Counted from the stretch's first letter, positions 18,648-27,559 are shown. The stretch is DNA of 64,000 nt from Caballeronia pedi (GCF_001544915.2 NZ_FCOE02000003.1:310001-374000); one strand, 5' to 3'. A program made the numbers and translations. The notes: generated by a model not told the origin, from the sequence alone.

Positions 18648-18761
18648 GAGCATGTCAATCTCACTCCTGGCGGAGCCGCATAGAGTTTTGCCCGCAACGT
18701 CGCTCTATTGAAGCAGCCCGACGCGGAAAACAGCGCGTCGGCTTCGCAGTAGCAAGTCTTT

Positions 18762-19742
18762 TCAGGCCGCCGTGGCTGCCTTTCTCCGAGCAAATCGTTC
18801 GAGCGGCGAAGCCAAGACCGCGCCCAGACGTCCGTCAAGCAAGACCACTATGAGAAGCAGCAGTCCGTTCACGAGAAGAATCTGAGTAGACGTTGCGTTC
18901 AGTAATCCCAGGCCGTTGTTCAGGATGGTGAGAATCAGGACGCCCATCGCGACACCGAGTGGCGAACCGATACCGCCGCCCAGCGCAACCCCACCGACGA
19001 TGGCCGCCGAGGCCGCCTGGAGCAGGATGTTGCTGCCCATCGTCGCGGAGGCGGTCGCCAGGCTCAGCGAGAGCAAGCCTCCGCCGAGCGCCGACAAGCC
19101 TCCAGAGATGACAAAACCGACAGTCAGTGCCTTACCGACCCTAGCACCGCTCTGAATCGCCGCCTTTCTATGACCGCCGGATGCGTAGATGTCACGACCG
19201 AGCGTGGTAAAGCGGAGGAACACAGAAACCACGACAAAGCAGGCGATTGTGATGAGACTTCGCGGCGAGAAGATGCCTGCCACGCTTTGGTCGAGAAAGT
19301 CGCTGACGTCGAGGTTGCCGTAGCTCAAGACTCGACCGCCTGCGAGCCAGTATCCGACGCCGGTCAGGAACATCATCGAGCCAACAGTCGTCACCAGTGA
19401 GGAAACGCCGAGCCATGGCAACAAGGCTGCGTTTGCAACGCCGACCACCACCCCGAAGATAACCGCGTAAAGAATACCGAGCAAAGCACTATCGCCGCCG
19501 AACTTCACGGTGATGAGGCCCGCGACCGTCGAGATTGCCGCTACGCTCAGGTCGAATTCGCCAGCGACCATCGTGACCGAAAGACCGAGGGCGATGATTC
19601 CGAGGAACGCAAACGCCTGGAAAATCGCGTACAGGTTGGCCTGCGAGAAGTAGTGATTGACGCTGAGGCCGAAGATTACCGGCATGCCGACGAGCAAGAC
19701 GAGCCGAATTGCCAGATTGAGAAGTCGTTGAGATTGGTCCAT
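18762..19742 (-). CDS. Ribose-type ABC importer permease 2
   Basis: The start is ATG 19742 (MDQSQRLL), with AGGAGAC upstream; the open frame further upstream reads an unrelated arginine-rich shadow of the previous gene. The 326-residue RbsC-like protein has the conserved VAGEFDLSVAAISTVAGL motif (here with Glu-Phe) and AIVGGVALGGGIGSPLGV near the end. It follows permease 1 by 14 bp, so this importer has a heterodimeric membrane part. The gene is the last of the ATPase-permease-permease operon. Confidence 0.92.
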   Translation of the reverse strand: MDQSQRLLNLAIRLVLLVGMPVIFGLSVNHYFSQANLYAIFQAFAFLGIIALGLSVTMVAGEFDLSVAAISTVAGLITVKFGGDSALLGILYAVIFGVVVGVANAALLPWLGVSSLVTTVGSMMFLTGVGYWLAGGRVLSYGNLDVSDFLDQSVAGIFSPRSLITIACFVVVSVFLRFTTLGRDIYASGGHRKAAIQSGARVGKALTVGFVISGGLSALGGGLLSLSLATASATMGSNILLQAASAAIVGGVALGGGIGSPLGVAMGVLILTILNNGLGLLNATSTQILLVNGLLLLIVVLLDGRLGAVLASPLERFARRKAATAA

Positions 19743-19756
19743 TTCCGAGTCTCCTG

Positions 19757-20767
19757 TTATTTCCGTCCCGGACCGAGCCGGGCGAGCAACGCGCCGAACA
19801 CCACTGCTGCGAGAACCACGATGCCTTTTGCGACCAGTTGGTACTCGTAGCTCACGCCGCTGACCAACAGGATGTTGCTGATGACCGCGAGGAAGATGGC
19901 GCCAGTGACTGCATCCGATATCTGTCCACGACCGCCGCGAATCGAAATGCCACCGACCAGCACAGCAGCAATCGCGTTGAAGTCGAGGTCGATGCCATAC
20001 GTCAAATTGCCTTGGGCCGACGACGAGGCAATCAATGAGCCGGCGAGTGCAGCTGCTGCGCCAGCGAATGCGTAACAAACGAGTATCGCGGCCATCGTCC
20101 GAAGTCCGGCAATGCGCGCAACTTCGGCTCGCATTCCGAGCAAGCGGATTTCACGCCCAATGCGCGACTTCTGGAGAATGAAGCTCGCGATTGCAGCAAA
20201 AACGACCAGCACCAGGATTTGAGTCGGCAGCCAGCCAAAAAGCTTGCCTTGACCAAGCCAGGTGGCGTCGCCTTTGCCGATGACCGTCAGGCCGCCGGTG
20301 TAGATGACACCTGCGCCGATGATGATTGACGAGGTGGCAATCGTCGTGATGATGGGGTTCGCTTTCCCTAGAGCGATGATTCCGCCTTGAACGGCACCCA
20401 TCAGCAGGCCGCTCAACACGACGAGCAGCAGCGTCGCTCCCAAGCCCAAGTGAATGAGCGCGGCGAACATGACGGTCGAGACCGCCGCCGTCGCACCCAT
20501 CGACAGCATGAACAGATTGCCGCTGAGGGTGACGAGCGCCATACCGATAGCGCCGATACCAACTGCCGCTACCGAATACATCAGCGACTGCAGGTTTCCG
20601 AACTCCGTAAAGTGCGGCACGATGGCCGCAGCGACGACGATGAGCACGAGCGTCGCGATTCGAATCGACGCGGCATGAATGCTCGTCGTTCCTAAGAGTG
20701 CCGACGCCCACCGCCGCAACGCGGTCGGCGAGACTTGTGGAGTGGGCTCCAAAGCGGTCTTATGCAT
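19757..20767 (-). CDS. Ribose-type ABC importer permease 1
   Basis: The start is ATG 20767 (MHKTALEPT), directly after CGGAGGTGGGTA. Its first 8 bases overlap the ATPase stop (ATGCATAA), showing translational coupling. The 336-residue permease has about eight to ten hydrophobic segments, with VTLSGNLFMLSMGATAAVST in place of the usual GIDLSVG loop and AAVLVGGISIRGGRGQ near the end. The missing Asp in the cytoplasmic-loop motif is a divergence from RbsC. It pairs with permease 2. Confidence 0.92.
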   Translation of the reverse strand: MHKTALEPTPQVSPTALRRWASALLGTTSIHAASIRIATLVLIVVAAAIVPHFTEFGNLQSLMYSVAAVGIGAIGMALVTLSGNLFMLSMGATAAVSTVMFAALIHLGLGATLLLVVLSGLLMGAVQGGIIALGKANPIITTIATSSIIIGAGVIYTGGLTVIGKGDATWLGQGKLFGWLPTQILVLVVFAAIASFILQKSRIGREIRLLGMRAEVARIAGLRTMAAILVCYAFAGAAAALAGSLIASSSAQGNLTYGIDLDFNAIAAVLVGGISIRGGRGQISDAVTGAIFLAVISNILLVSGVSYEYQLVAKGIVVLAAVVFGALLARLGPGRK

Positions 20768-22343
20768 TACCCACCTCCGCAGGTTGGTTTCGGAAAGAGA
20801 CATGTCCGTGAGACGCGTCGCTGTCGCCCGCGACGATGTCGTGGAGCAGCGTGTCACCATCTATTTCGAATCGAGGTTTATGGCGGACCGTCCGACCACG
20901 GAAGACGGTGAGAACGGTGTCCGCGAGTTCCAGAATTTCCTCGAGGTCTGTCGAGTAGAAGACAATCGCCAAGCCGTCGTCCGCCATCTTGCGAAGCGTC
21001 GAATAAATTTCCGCGCGGGCGCCGATGTCAACGCCTCGGGTGGGCTCGTTCAACAGCAACAGGCGAGGTGCGAGCGCAACTGCTTTAGCCAGCGACACCT
21101 TTTGCTGATTGCCACCGCTGAGCGTCGAAACTTCGTGAGGAAGCCGCTTCGGGTCGATGGCGAACATCGACGCGAGACGTCGAGCCTCGTCCTGCTCGCC
21201 GGCACGTCGCATGATTCCAGCCTTGCTGAACTTCGCCATCACGGAAGCCGTGATGTTGATAGCAATCGGCGCATCCAGAAACACGCCTTTATCCGCACGG
21301 TCCTCGGCGACGTACGCGATGCCTGCCTTCAGGGAACTGCGGATGCTGTCGAGCTTTATGGGCTGTCCATCAACCTTGACTGAGCTGGAGATGTCGCCGC
21401 GCAGTCCGGCGAGCGCCTCGACAAGGACTTCGGCTCCAGAACCAAGCTGGCCGACCACCGCGAGAATCTCGCCGGGCGCTACATCGACCGACAGGTCTTT
21501 GACGTTATCTGCAACCGTCAGGTCAGACACCGACAGTCGCGGCGCGACATCAGCGCGACTCTCGGGTGGTTTGACCTTGCTATGCACAAGTTCGCGCCCA
21601 ATCATCGCTTTGACCACTTCAGCGGTCGTCATGTCGGAGGTCCGTTGCGTTAGGACGTGCTGGCCGTTGCGGAAAACCGTGACCCGGTCCGTCAGCGCAA
21701 AGACCTCATCGAGCCGGTGGCTCACAAATATCATCGCGGTGCCTTGGTCGCGCAGCTTGCGCGCGACGTCAAAGACTCGAACAATCTCCGCATCCGACAG
21801 AGTGGCAGTCGGCTCGTCGAGCAGGAGCACCTTCGCATGCCGCGACATGCCGCGTGCGATTTCTACGAGCTGGCATTCGGCGAGGCTCAGCCGGGACGCC
21901 GGCGCATCGAGCTTGACGTGTGACAATCCGACCGAATCGAGATGCTCGCGGACAGAGTCACGATACTGACTGCGTCGATAGATTTCGCTCTGGTCCGCGC
22001 CACCGAGAAGAATGTTGTCGAGCACCGAGAGCGTCGGGACAATTGCGAGCTCTTGGTGAACGATGGAGATAAGTCGGGGGTCCGTGCGACTTCCGAGTTT
22101 CAGATTGTGGCCGTCGACGGTGATTTCGCCGTCGTCAGGCTGAACGAGGCCGCCGAGAATCTTGATGAACGTGCTTTTGCCTGCCCCGTTCTCTCCGCAC
22201 AGCGCATGAATCTCACCGGGAGCCAGTTCGAGGCTGACCCCTGTCAGCGCTTTGACGCCGCCATAATGTTTTGTGAGATTGCGAGCGCAGAGCAGACTCT
22301 GAGCAGCTACCGGCTCGGCGCCGGAATTCGCGTCTTGCAGCAT
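20760..22343 (-). CDS. Ribose-type ABC importer ATPase (two nucleotide-binding domains)
   Basis: The 527-residue RbsA/MglA-type protein has Walker [10 protein letters not shown] near residue 52 in domain 1, with LSLAECQLVEIARG and VLLLDEPTATL. Domain 2 (about 270-510) has the usual degenerate Walker A (GQLGSGAEV), LSGGNQQKVSLAKA and LLNEPTRGVD. It is intact, unlike the ATPase at 10813. It powers import with the two permeases downstream and probably the binding protein at 24021. A 466-bp region lies upstream, containing operator copy A. The start is supported by GGAAGACA before the ATG. Confidence 0.93.
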   Translation of the reverse strand: MLQDANSGAEPVAAQSLLCARNLTKHYGGVKALTGVSLELAPGEIHALCGENGAGKSTFIKILGGLVQPDDGEITVDGHNLKLGSRTDPRLISIVHQELAIVPTLSVLDNILLGGADQSEIYRRSQYRDSVREHLDSVGLSHVKLDAPASRLSLAECQLVEIARGMSRHAKVLLLDEPTATLSDAEIVRVFDVARKLRDQGTAMIFVSHRLDEVFALTDRVTVFRNGQHVLTQRTSDMTTAEVVKAMIGRELVHSKVKPPESRADVAPRLSVSDLTVADNVKDLSVDVAPGEILAVVGQLGSGAEVLVEALAGLRGDISSSVKVDGQPIKLDSIRSSLKAGIAYVAEDRADKGVFLDAPIAINITASVMAKFSKAGIMRRAGEQDEARRLASMFAIDPKRLPHEVSTLSGGNQQKVSLAKAVALAPRLLLLNEPTRGVDIGARAEIYSTLRKMADDGLAIVFYSTDLEEILELADTVLTVFRGRTVRHKPRFEIDGDTLLHDIVAGDSDASHGHVSFRNQPAEVGNA

Positions 22344-22809
22344 TGTCTTCCTCCAAACGCGGAGACTCTTCGGTCCTCCGCTGTCAAGGGCTGATGCCTG
22401 TCACAGTCACCCACCTCCTGCGCGTACCTAGCCGTGTGTGGGTGACGGCATACATCTCGAATAACGATGTCCTGCGACGATGCTGGGCAGTTTGTTTGCC
22501 ACGGCTCCGAACAAGCCGAAAGAGGCTGCGGCATCAGCGACGCTGCTGCTGGTTGTCTTTGAGGAGAGGATTTGCAGGGAATCGCTGCGTGCGCAGGAAT
22601 GCGCGTCGTCTCCAGCAGAAACTCGCGTCAGCGGCTTCGTTATCGTTGAGTCACAGGTTATTAGTTCGCCTGGGAAAGAAAAATGCGCTGCGGCGAAATG
22701 ATATTTCCGGCAGAAGGAAATATCCGCGCAAACCATGGTCCACAAAAAAACGCGCGGAGGCGGAGCGTGATGCTCGACCAACCGCGCGTAACCTGAGCCT
22801 GTTGCTCTC
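22344..22809. other. Long regulatory gap upstream of the importer ATPase
   Basis: No gene is supported in this 466-bp stretch. It holds operator copy A at 22673-22723, about 330-380 bp before the ATPase ATG. This is farther than the other copies are from their genes. A long leader or an undetected small gene or RNA could lie between. Confidence 0.5.
22673..22723 (-). promoter_or_regulatory. Composite operator, copy A (importer ATPase operon)
   Basis: This is the best copy. ATATTTCC (22701-22708), 7-nt spacer and GGAAATAT (22716-22723) form a perfect 8-bp dyad. GGAAAGAAAAATGCG (22673-22687) lies 13 nt away and is identical at all 15 bases to copy B at 25062. The spacer ends CGAAATG. Relative to leftward transcription the dyad is upstream of the second box, as in the other copies. 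Confidence 0.7.
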
Positions 22810-23931
22810 TTAGAGAGTGATGCGCTGTCCCTGTGTTGACGACCGAATCGCCGCGTCGACGATGCGTTGGATTTCCCATGCCTCACGGAAATCCGGAAAC
22901 GTGGGTGTGCCGTGCTCGATAGCTGCGATGAACTCCGCCATCTCGATGGTCTTCAAATCATTGAATCCCAGCTGGTGCCCGCCGGCGACGGTGAAATTCT
23001 CGTAGGGAGGATGAACCGGGCCCGCTTCGATACGAGTGAACCCCGACGTCCGAGGGTCGCCCCCAGCCTTGAAGTACTGGAGCTCATTGAAGCGCTCCTG
23101 TGAAAAGCACAGGGCGCCCTTCGTTCCGTAGACTTCGAACTCGAGCTGCATCTTGCGGCCGGTCGCCGCCCAATTCGCTTCGATAGACCCTGAGCATCCC
23201 CGCTCAAACGTCACCATCAGGCGGGCGATGTCGTCGACTTTGACTTCACGCCGCTCGGACGAGCCGGGTGCCACCGGGCGCGTTTTATTGACGGTCTCGA
23301 GCTGCGCATTGACCTGGGTGACGGTCCCGAGGAGGAATCGAGACATGCCGACGATATGGTTACCAATTTCAGCCAACGCGCCAGCCCCGTTCTGAGGGTC
23401 AACTCGCCATCCATACGGAATCTCCGGGTCGGCCAGGTAGTCTTCAGCGTGGACGCCTCGAAAGCTCGTGATTTCGCCAAGCTCACCAGATGCAATCATC
23501 TCCCGCGCCAGCTTGAGTACGGGGTTTTTGATGTAGTTGTAGCCAACCTGCGTAACGACCTTCGCGGCCTCAGCCGCTTTCATCATTTCGAACGCGTCGG
23601 CGGCCGACGGAGCAATCGGCTTTTCGCAATGTACGTGCTTGCCGGCGGCGATGGCCGCGAGAGCCATTTCCCGATGTAGGCTGCATGGCGTCGTGATTGA
23701 GACAACCTGAACGCTCGGGTCGTCCAGCAACGTGCGCCAGTCAGCCGTCGCTCGTTCGAATCCGAAGTGCTCAGCCGCTTGCTGGGCATCTGCCTCATTC
23801 ACGTCGGCTACTGCCACCATTCGCGGCCTCAGCGAATTCGGAAAGGCGTTTGGCACGGCACGATACGCCAGCGCGTGCGCCTTTCCCATGAAACCCGTGC
23901 CAATCACAGCTACGCCAATCTCTCGTCTCAT
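22810..23931 (-). CDS. Gfo/Idh/MocA oxidoreductase
   Basis: This 373-residue NAD(P)-dependent oxidoreductase has GTGFMGKAH near residues 11-19, the family CEKPIAPS motif near 105, and GNHIVGM (catalytic-type His) near 200. The C-terminal half is the usual alpha/beta domain. Ribosome-binding site GGAGAC lies 4 bases before ATG. It follows the binding-protein gene on the same strand, separated by a hairpin, and precedes the importer ATPase operon. It probably oxidises the imported sugar, sugar acid or cyclitol. Confidence 0.92.
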   Translation of the reverse strand: MRREIGVAVIGTGFMGKAHALAYRAVPNAFPNSLRPRMVAVADVNEADAQQAAEHFGFERATADWRTLLDDPSVQVVSITTPCSLHREMALAAIAAGKHVHCEKPIAPSAADAFEMMKAAEAAKVVTQVGYNYIKNPVLKLAREMIASGELGEITSFRGVHAEDYLADPEIPYGWRVDPQNGAGALAEIGNHIVGMSRFLLGTVTQVNAQLETVNKTRPVAPGSSERREVKVDDIARLMVTFERGCSGSIEANWAATGRKMQLEFEVYGTKGALCFSQERFNELQYFKAGGDPRTSGFTRIEAGPVHPPYENFTVAGGHQLGFNDLKTIEMAEFIAAIEHGTPTFPDFREAWEIQRIVDAAIRSSTQGQRITL

Positions 23932-23956
23932 CGTTGTCTCCGTTCATAAAACGAAA

Positions 23957-23974
23957 GCGACCCCGAAGGGTCGC
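23957..23974 (-). terminator. UUCG-loop hairpin between binding-protein and dehydrogenase genes
   Basis: On the minus strand GCGACCC, loop TTCG and GGGTCGC are followed by TTTCGTTTT. This intrinsic-terminator form sits 47 bp after the binding-protein stop and 26 bp before the next start. It probably ends part of the transcripts, giving more binding protein than dehydrogenase. Confidence 0.7.
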
Positions 23975-24020
23975 GAAAAACGTCCCGCCTCCCGTGCGAC
24001 GGTCAACCCTGCAGCGCGCG

Positions 24021-24986
24021 TTACTTCTTCTGCGAATAGCAGACGTTGAGCGTCGCCTTGGTCGCAGCAGGATTCGGTAGATACTGGATGGCTTGGGGTG
24101 CCTTGCCCGCTGCGAGGTCTTTGGCCGCCCGCGCAGCGTAAGCACCGTCGTCAAACGGGGACTGCTCGACCGTAGCGTATGCCTTTCCGGCGGAGATGGC
24201 CTCCACCGCACCGGAGTCGCAGCCGTGACCTACGATTACGAGCTTCGACGGGTCGAGTCCGAGGCGCTGTGCGGCAGTCACGACACCGCGAAGTTGTGAA
24301 TCGTTCTCCGTGTAGACGCCTTTCACATCCTTGAATTGTGTGAAGAGCGCCGACGCTGCTGCTTCGGCCTTCACAGCATCCCAGTCAGCCGGTTGCGAAC
24401 CGACGACTTCGATTCCAGGTGCATTCTTCTTGAGGGCGTCGACGAAGCCTTGATAGCGCTGAACTTGAGGCGGCGTACCCATCGGTCCGTTGATGACGAT
24501 GACTTTGCCTTTGTCGCCATACCCCTTTTCCTTGAAGCCCTGAATCATGGTCTTCGCGGCGACTTCGCCATTGCTGATGTCGTTGGGGCCCGTGAAGACC
24601 TTCCAGTACTTGGAATACTTCTGGTCGGGCATCGAGTTCGAGATGACGAGCGGAATCTTGGCTTGGTCAATCTTGCGAATCGACGGGACCATGGCGCTCG
24701 AGTCCACAGGGATGAGAACAATGACATCGGGCTTCTGGGCAAGCGTCTGGTCGACCACAGTGGCTTGTTCGTTTGCGTCGTAGTTGCTTACCTTCACGTC
24801 GAGCTTGAGGCCCTGAGCGGTCGCTTCCTTTTCGAAGCCTTTCGCGTAGAGCGCCCAGTATTCAACGCTCTGCGTCGGCATGAGCAACGCAACACGGGGC
24901 TGGTCGGCCGCCTGGGCGCTGGTACCGAGCGCGCTCGCGATGGCTGCGAGAGCGAAACAAGAGATGATGGATTTGCGGAAATTCAT
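24021..24986 (-). CDS. Ribose-family ABC importer substrate-binding protein 2
   Basis: The start is ATG 24986 (MNFRKSIIS), with GGAGAC 6 bases upstream. The 321-residue protein has a clear signal peptide ending SAQAAD (about residue 27). Family features include PRVALLMPTQSVEYWALYAKG, a DQTLAQKPDVIVLIPVDSSA segment, NGPMGTPPQVQRYQGF and a terminal cysteine-containing segment. It should feed the permease pair at 18762 and 19757. Operator copy B lies 76-126 bp upstream. Confidence 0.93.
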   Translation of the reverse strand: MNFRKSIISCFALAAIASALGTSAQAADQPRVALLMPTQSVEYWALYAKGFEKEATAQGLKLDVKVSNYDANEQATVVDQTLAQKPDVIVLIPVDSSAMVPSIRKIDQAKIPLVISNSMPDQKYSKYWKVFTGPNDISNGEVAAKTMIQGFKEKGYGDKGKVIVINGPMGTPPQVQRYQGFVDALKKNAPGIEVVGSQPADWDAVKAEAAASALFTQFKDVKGVYTENDSQLRGVVTAAQRLGLDPSKLVIVGHGCDSGAVEAISAGKAYATVEQSPFDDGAYAARAAKDLAAGKAPQAIQYLPNPAATKATLNVCYSQKK

Positions 24987-25061
24987 GCTGTGTCTCCAAT
25001 AGGCCCACGTGGCGGAGCCGGGTTTTGATGTTTTGGTGGAGGCACAGTAAGGCTTGATATC

Positions 25062-25112
25062 GGAAAGAAAAATGCGACAGAACGAAAAGTTATTTCCTTT
25101 CACTGGAAAAAT
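25062..25112 (-). promoter_or_regulatory. Composite operator, copy B (binding-protein promoter)
   Basis: TTATTTCC (25090-25097), 7-nt spacer and GGAAAAAT (25105-25112) form the dyad. The box GGAAAGAAAAATGCG (25062-25076) is identical to copy A, at the same 13-nt distance. It lies in the divergent region between the binding protein (leftward) and the isomerase-like gene (rightward, 25344), so it may control both. Confidence 0.7.
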
Positions 25113-25343
25113 GGTGATGGCATCAGAGTGATTGCCGCCAGACGCATAAAGAATCGAGCGATGAGCCTGACGCGGCGCCCCCGAGCTGCCAACAAACGCC
25201 GGACATTCGCGATTGTGTACTTTTACTCTACGGAAAGACGATTCGAGGGCTGTTTATCCGCTGTGACTTCTACGCGATAGTTCAGGACATCGATTCCCCG
25301 CGACCGGCATTACATCGCCGTCGCCACTTTCAAGAGGTCTCAC

Positions 25344-26201
25344 ATGTCCAAGTCCAAAGTCGAACTCGTCGCCGCCTACTTCACGCTCTCGGGCGACGTC
25401 TACCCGTTCGGTCCTACCGAAATCAGCCCGTTCAGCTTCAAAGACCGAGTCGAAGCAGCGGCGAAGGCCGGTTGGGACGGCATCGGCCTGATTCACTCGG
25501 ACATTTACGCCACCGCCGACAAGATTGGCTTCCCGGAAATGCGCCGCATCCTCGAAGCCAACGGAATGAAGCACGTCGAGTTCGAGTTCTTGGTCGACTG
25601 GTATCAAACCGGCGAGCGTCGCCGCACCTCCGATAGCCAGCGCTATTACTACCTGAAGGCCGCGGAAGAACTCCGTGCGCGTATCGTGAAGGTCGGTCCC
25701 GGCATCGGCGACGACACCGCGAACGTGCCGCTCATGGTCGAAGAGTTTGGCAAGTTGGCTGAAGACGCTGAGAAGCGCGGCACGCAGGTCATGCTGGAAA
25801 TCATGCCGTTCAGCAACGTCCGCACGATTGAAACGGGCAAGGCCATCGTCGAAGGTGCGAACAAGGCCAATGCGGGTCTGCTGCTCGACATTTGGCACCT
25901 GAGCCGCGGCAACATTGACTTCAAGGAAATCGCCACCATCAAGCCCGAGTTCATCAAGGGGATTGAGCTCGATGACGCAGACCGCTATGCCATCGAACCT
26001 CTTTGGATGGACACCTGCCACAAGCGTCGCCTGCCAGGCGAAGGCGTTCTTGACGTCAAGGGCTTCATCAAAGCGATTCAAGCCACCGGTTGGCAAGGCC
26101 CGTGGGGCGTTGAAATCCTGTCCGAAGTCGAGCGCAAACTCCCGCTCGAAGAACTGGCCGCGCGCGCGTACAACGCAACAATTAGCCAGTTCGACAACTA
26201 A
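25344..26201 (+). CDS. Sugar-phosphate isomerase/epimerase or inosose-dehydratase-like TIM barrel
   Basis: The 285-residue protein belongs to the xylose-isomerase-like TIM-barrel superfamily (AP endonuclease family 2). Likely metal ligands are the Glu in VMLEIMPF, the Asp and His in LLLDIWHL, and the late Glu in WGVEILSE. AAGAGG lies about 9 bases before ATG. The family includes epimerases, isomerases and inosose dehydratase (IolE), and the sequence alone does not separate these. Its place beside the importer and Gfo/Idh dehydrogenases suggests action on the keto product of one of them. Confidence 0.87.
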   Translation: MSKSKVELVAAYFTLSGDVYPFGPTEISPFSFKDRVEAAAKAGWDGIGLIHSDIYATADKIGFPEMRRILEANGMKHVEFEFLVDWYQTGERRRTSDSQRYYYLKAAEELRARIVKVGPGIGDDTANVPLMVEEFGKLAEDAEKRGTQVMLEIMPFSNVRTIETGKAIVEGANKANAGLLLDIWHLSRGNIDFKEIATIKPEFIKGIELDDADRYAIEPLWMDTCHKRRLPGEGVLDVKGFIKAIQATGWQGPWGVEILSEVERKLPLEELAARAYNATISQFDN

Positions 26202-26224
26202 TCAGCTTCGTACAGACTGAATGT

Positions 26225-26256
26225 AAGCGGCCGCAGCCACGCTCCTGCGGCCGCTT
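26225..26256 (+). terminator. Rho-independent terminator
   Basis: A perfect 12-bp stem, AAGCGGCCGCAG (26225-26236) with CTGCGGCCGCTT (26245-26256), encloses an 8-nt loop and runs into TTTTGT. It lies 24 bp after the isomerase-like stop. Confidence 0.9.
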
Positions 26257-26354
26257 TTGTATCAAGCCTTCGGTCGGTTGCGTACGTGCGAGCGCCGCTG
26301 TTAAGACAATCTACTCGGATGCTCCACGTTATGACACAACACAAGGACATTCAA

Positions 26355-26654
26355 ATGGTGTCACTCTATGTTCGCTTCAAACTGTTTCCATCGACCAAAG
26401 ACGAGTTCGTCCAGCACCTCGCCGAACTAATGAAGACTATGGCGAAGGAATCAGCCTTGGTCAGCGCCGTGCTCAGCGAAGACCCGTCTGCACCTGACGA
26501 GCTGGTGCTGTTCGAAGTATGGAACGGCTCACAGGGGGAGTGGCTGCGGGAACAGCCTCAGAAGCCGTATCGAGCTGTTTATGACGAAGCTACGCGGGAC
26601 CTTATTGCCGACAAGGAGGTTCGATTCCTGACCCCGGTCGTGATTCAAAACTAG
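26355..26654 (+). CDS. Antibiotic-biosynthesis-monooxygenase (ABM) domain protein
   Basis: The start is ATG 26355 (MVSLYVRFKL), with AAGGA 8 bases upstream; upstream in-frame ATGs at 26286 and 26331 lack such a site. The 99-residue protein has the ferredoxin-like ABM fold: first strand SLYVRFKL, LAELMKTMAKESALVSAVLSE, then LFEVWNGSQGEW and a TPVV end. Such proteins are small heme- or flavin-free monooxygenases or isomerases for quinol-type substrates. A role with hydroxyquinol chemistry is possible but not shown. Confidence 0.82.
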   Translation: MVSLYVRFKLFPSTKDEFVQHLAELMKTMAKESALVSAVLSEDPSAPDELVLFEVWNGSQGEWLREQPQKPYRAVYDEATRDLIADKEVRFLTPVVIQN

Positions 26655-26754
26655 CCCCTCTCCAATGTGTGTGCACTACGAGCGCACGTCGAACTTGTCA
26701 CCGCATGTCCGTAAGCAGCTCAACACCTCGTCCTCAAGTCGTGGTGTACGTTCG

Positions 26755-27540
26755 CTAAAAATGCGATGTCATTGGGAAGACGTTCTTTGCGACAATTTCG
26801 CGTCCAACGCTGTATGCACGAAAGTCCTCGGTCGCTTGGTAGACTTCAATCGATGAAGTGCTCTTAGCCAAAGCGCGGGCTCTGTCGCGCAAGCCCTGAG
26901 GAGCGCGGCAACCGAGGATGATTTCGCGAACCGCTCCGTCTGGAAAGTTAAGTAGCACACTCGACTTTCGAAAGAGCAAGCGATATTCGGCCTCATAGGT
27001 CCATGCGAAAGATTTATGGAAGATGGCCTTGTGAGCGAAGATGTCGGCCTGTTCCTTGAACGGATGGTAGATGGGCACAGTCACGGCGTAGTGAACCTTT
27101 CCGTGACTTGTCACCTCATTCCATGAGGTGAGAGCTGTCTCATCAAAGCCGACGCAAAATCCGGTGTGATTCCGTGCGTAGTGCGCCCAGAGAAGCTCGT
27201 TATCCCAGTGCTCAGTGAAGCAAACCACGCCAAATGACGCAAGTAAGTCCCCACGGATTGTTTGCTCGATGGCCCACTGCGCGCCATTCAGGCCGCCGCG
27301 CCATGATTGAAACTCCGCCTCTGTCGCCCAAGGCTTCCAAGCCATGAAATGCGCTCTGTGCGTTTCCTCGTCAGCCTGCAGGTCCAGGACGACTTTGAAC
27401 TCGAATGGGTCATTGAAGGAGTGTGGGCAGGCGACCCACAACTGTCCGTTATCGACAATACCGTCAAAGCGGTCCGTCTTCCTAGCGTCCGGCTCTGATA
27501 AAAATTTGTACAGCAAGTTCGCCCTCGTTCTCGTCGTCAT
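26755..27540 (-). CDS. DUF2971 protein
   Basis: The 261-residue protein has the DUF2971 signature: an N-terminal LYKFLS segment, LWVACPHSFNDPFEFK, then VVCFTEHWDNELLWAHYARNHTGFCVGFDE and a C-terminal EYRLLF segment. The biochemical role is unknown; members often lie in mobile or defence-related regions. The IS21 element starts 20 bp upstream of the ATG and separates the gene from its former promoter. The remaining leader shows no clear ribosome-binding site, so expression may now depend on the element. Confidence 0.88.
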   Translation of the reverse strand: MTTRTRANLLYKFLSEPDARKTDRFDGIVDNGQLWVACPHSFNDPFEFKVVLDLQADEETHRAHFMAWKPWATEAEFQSWRGGLNGAQWAIEQTIRGDLLASFGVVCFTEHWDNELLWAHYARNHTGFCVGFDETALTSWNEVTSHGKVHYAVTVPIYHPFKEQADIFAHKAIFHKSFAWTYEAEYRLLFRKSSVLLNFPDGAVREIILGCRAPQGLRDRARALAKSTSSIEVYQATEDFRAYSVGREIVAKNVFPMTSHF

Positions 27541-27553
27541 GGTGACGCTGGAA

Positions 27554-27559
27554 TATCGG
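27554..27559 (+). repeat. Target-site duplication, left copy
   Basis: TATCGG directly precedes the left TG end of the element. The same six bases follow the right end at 29510-29515. Confidence 0.85.
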
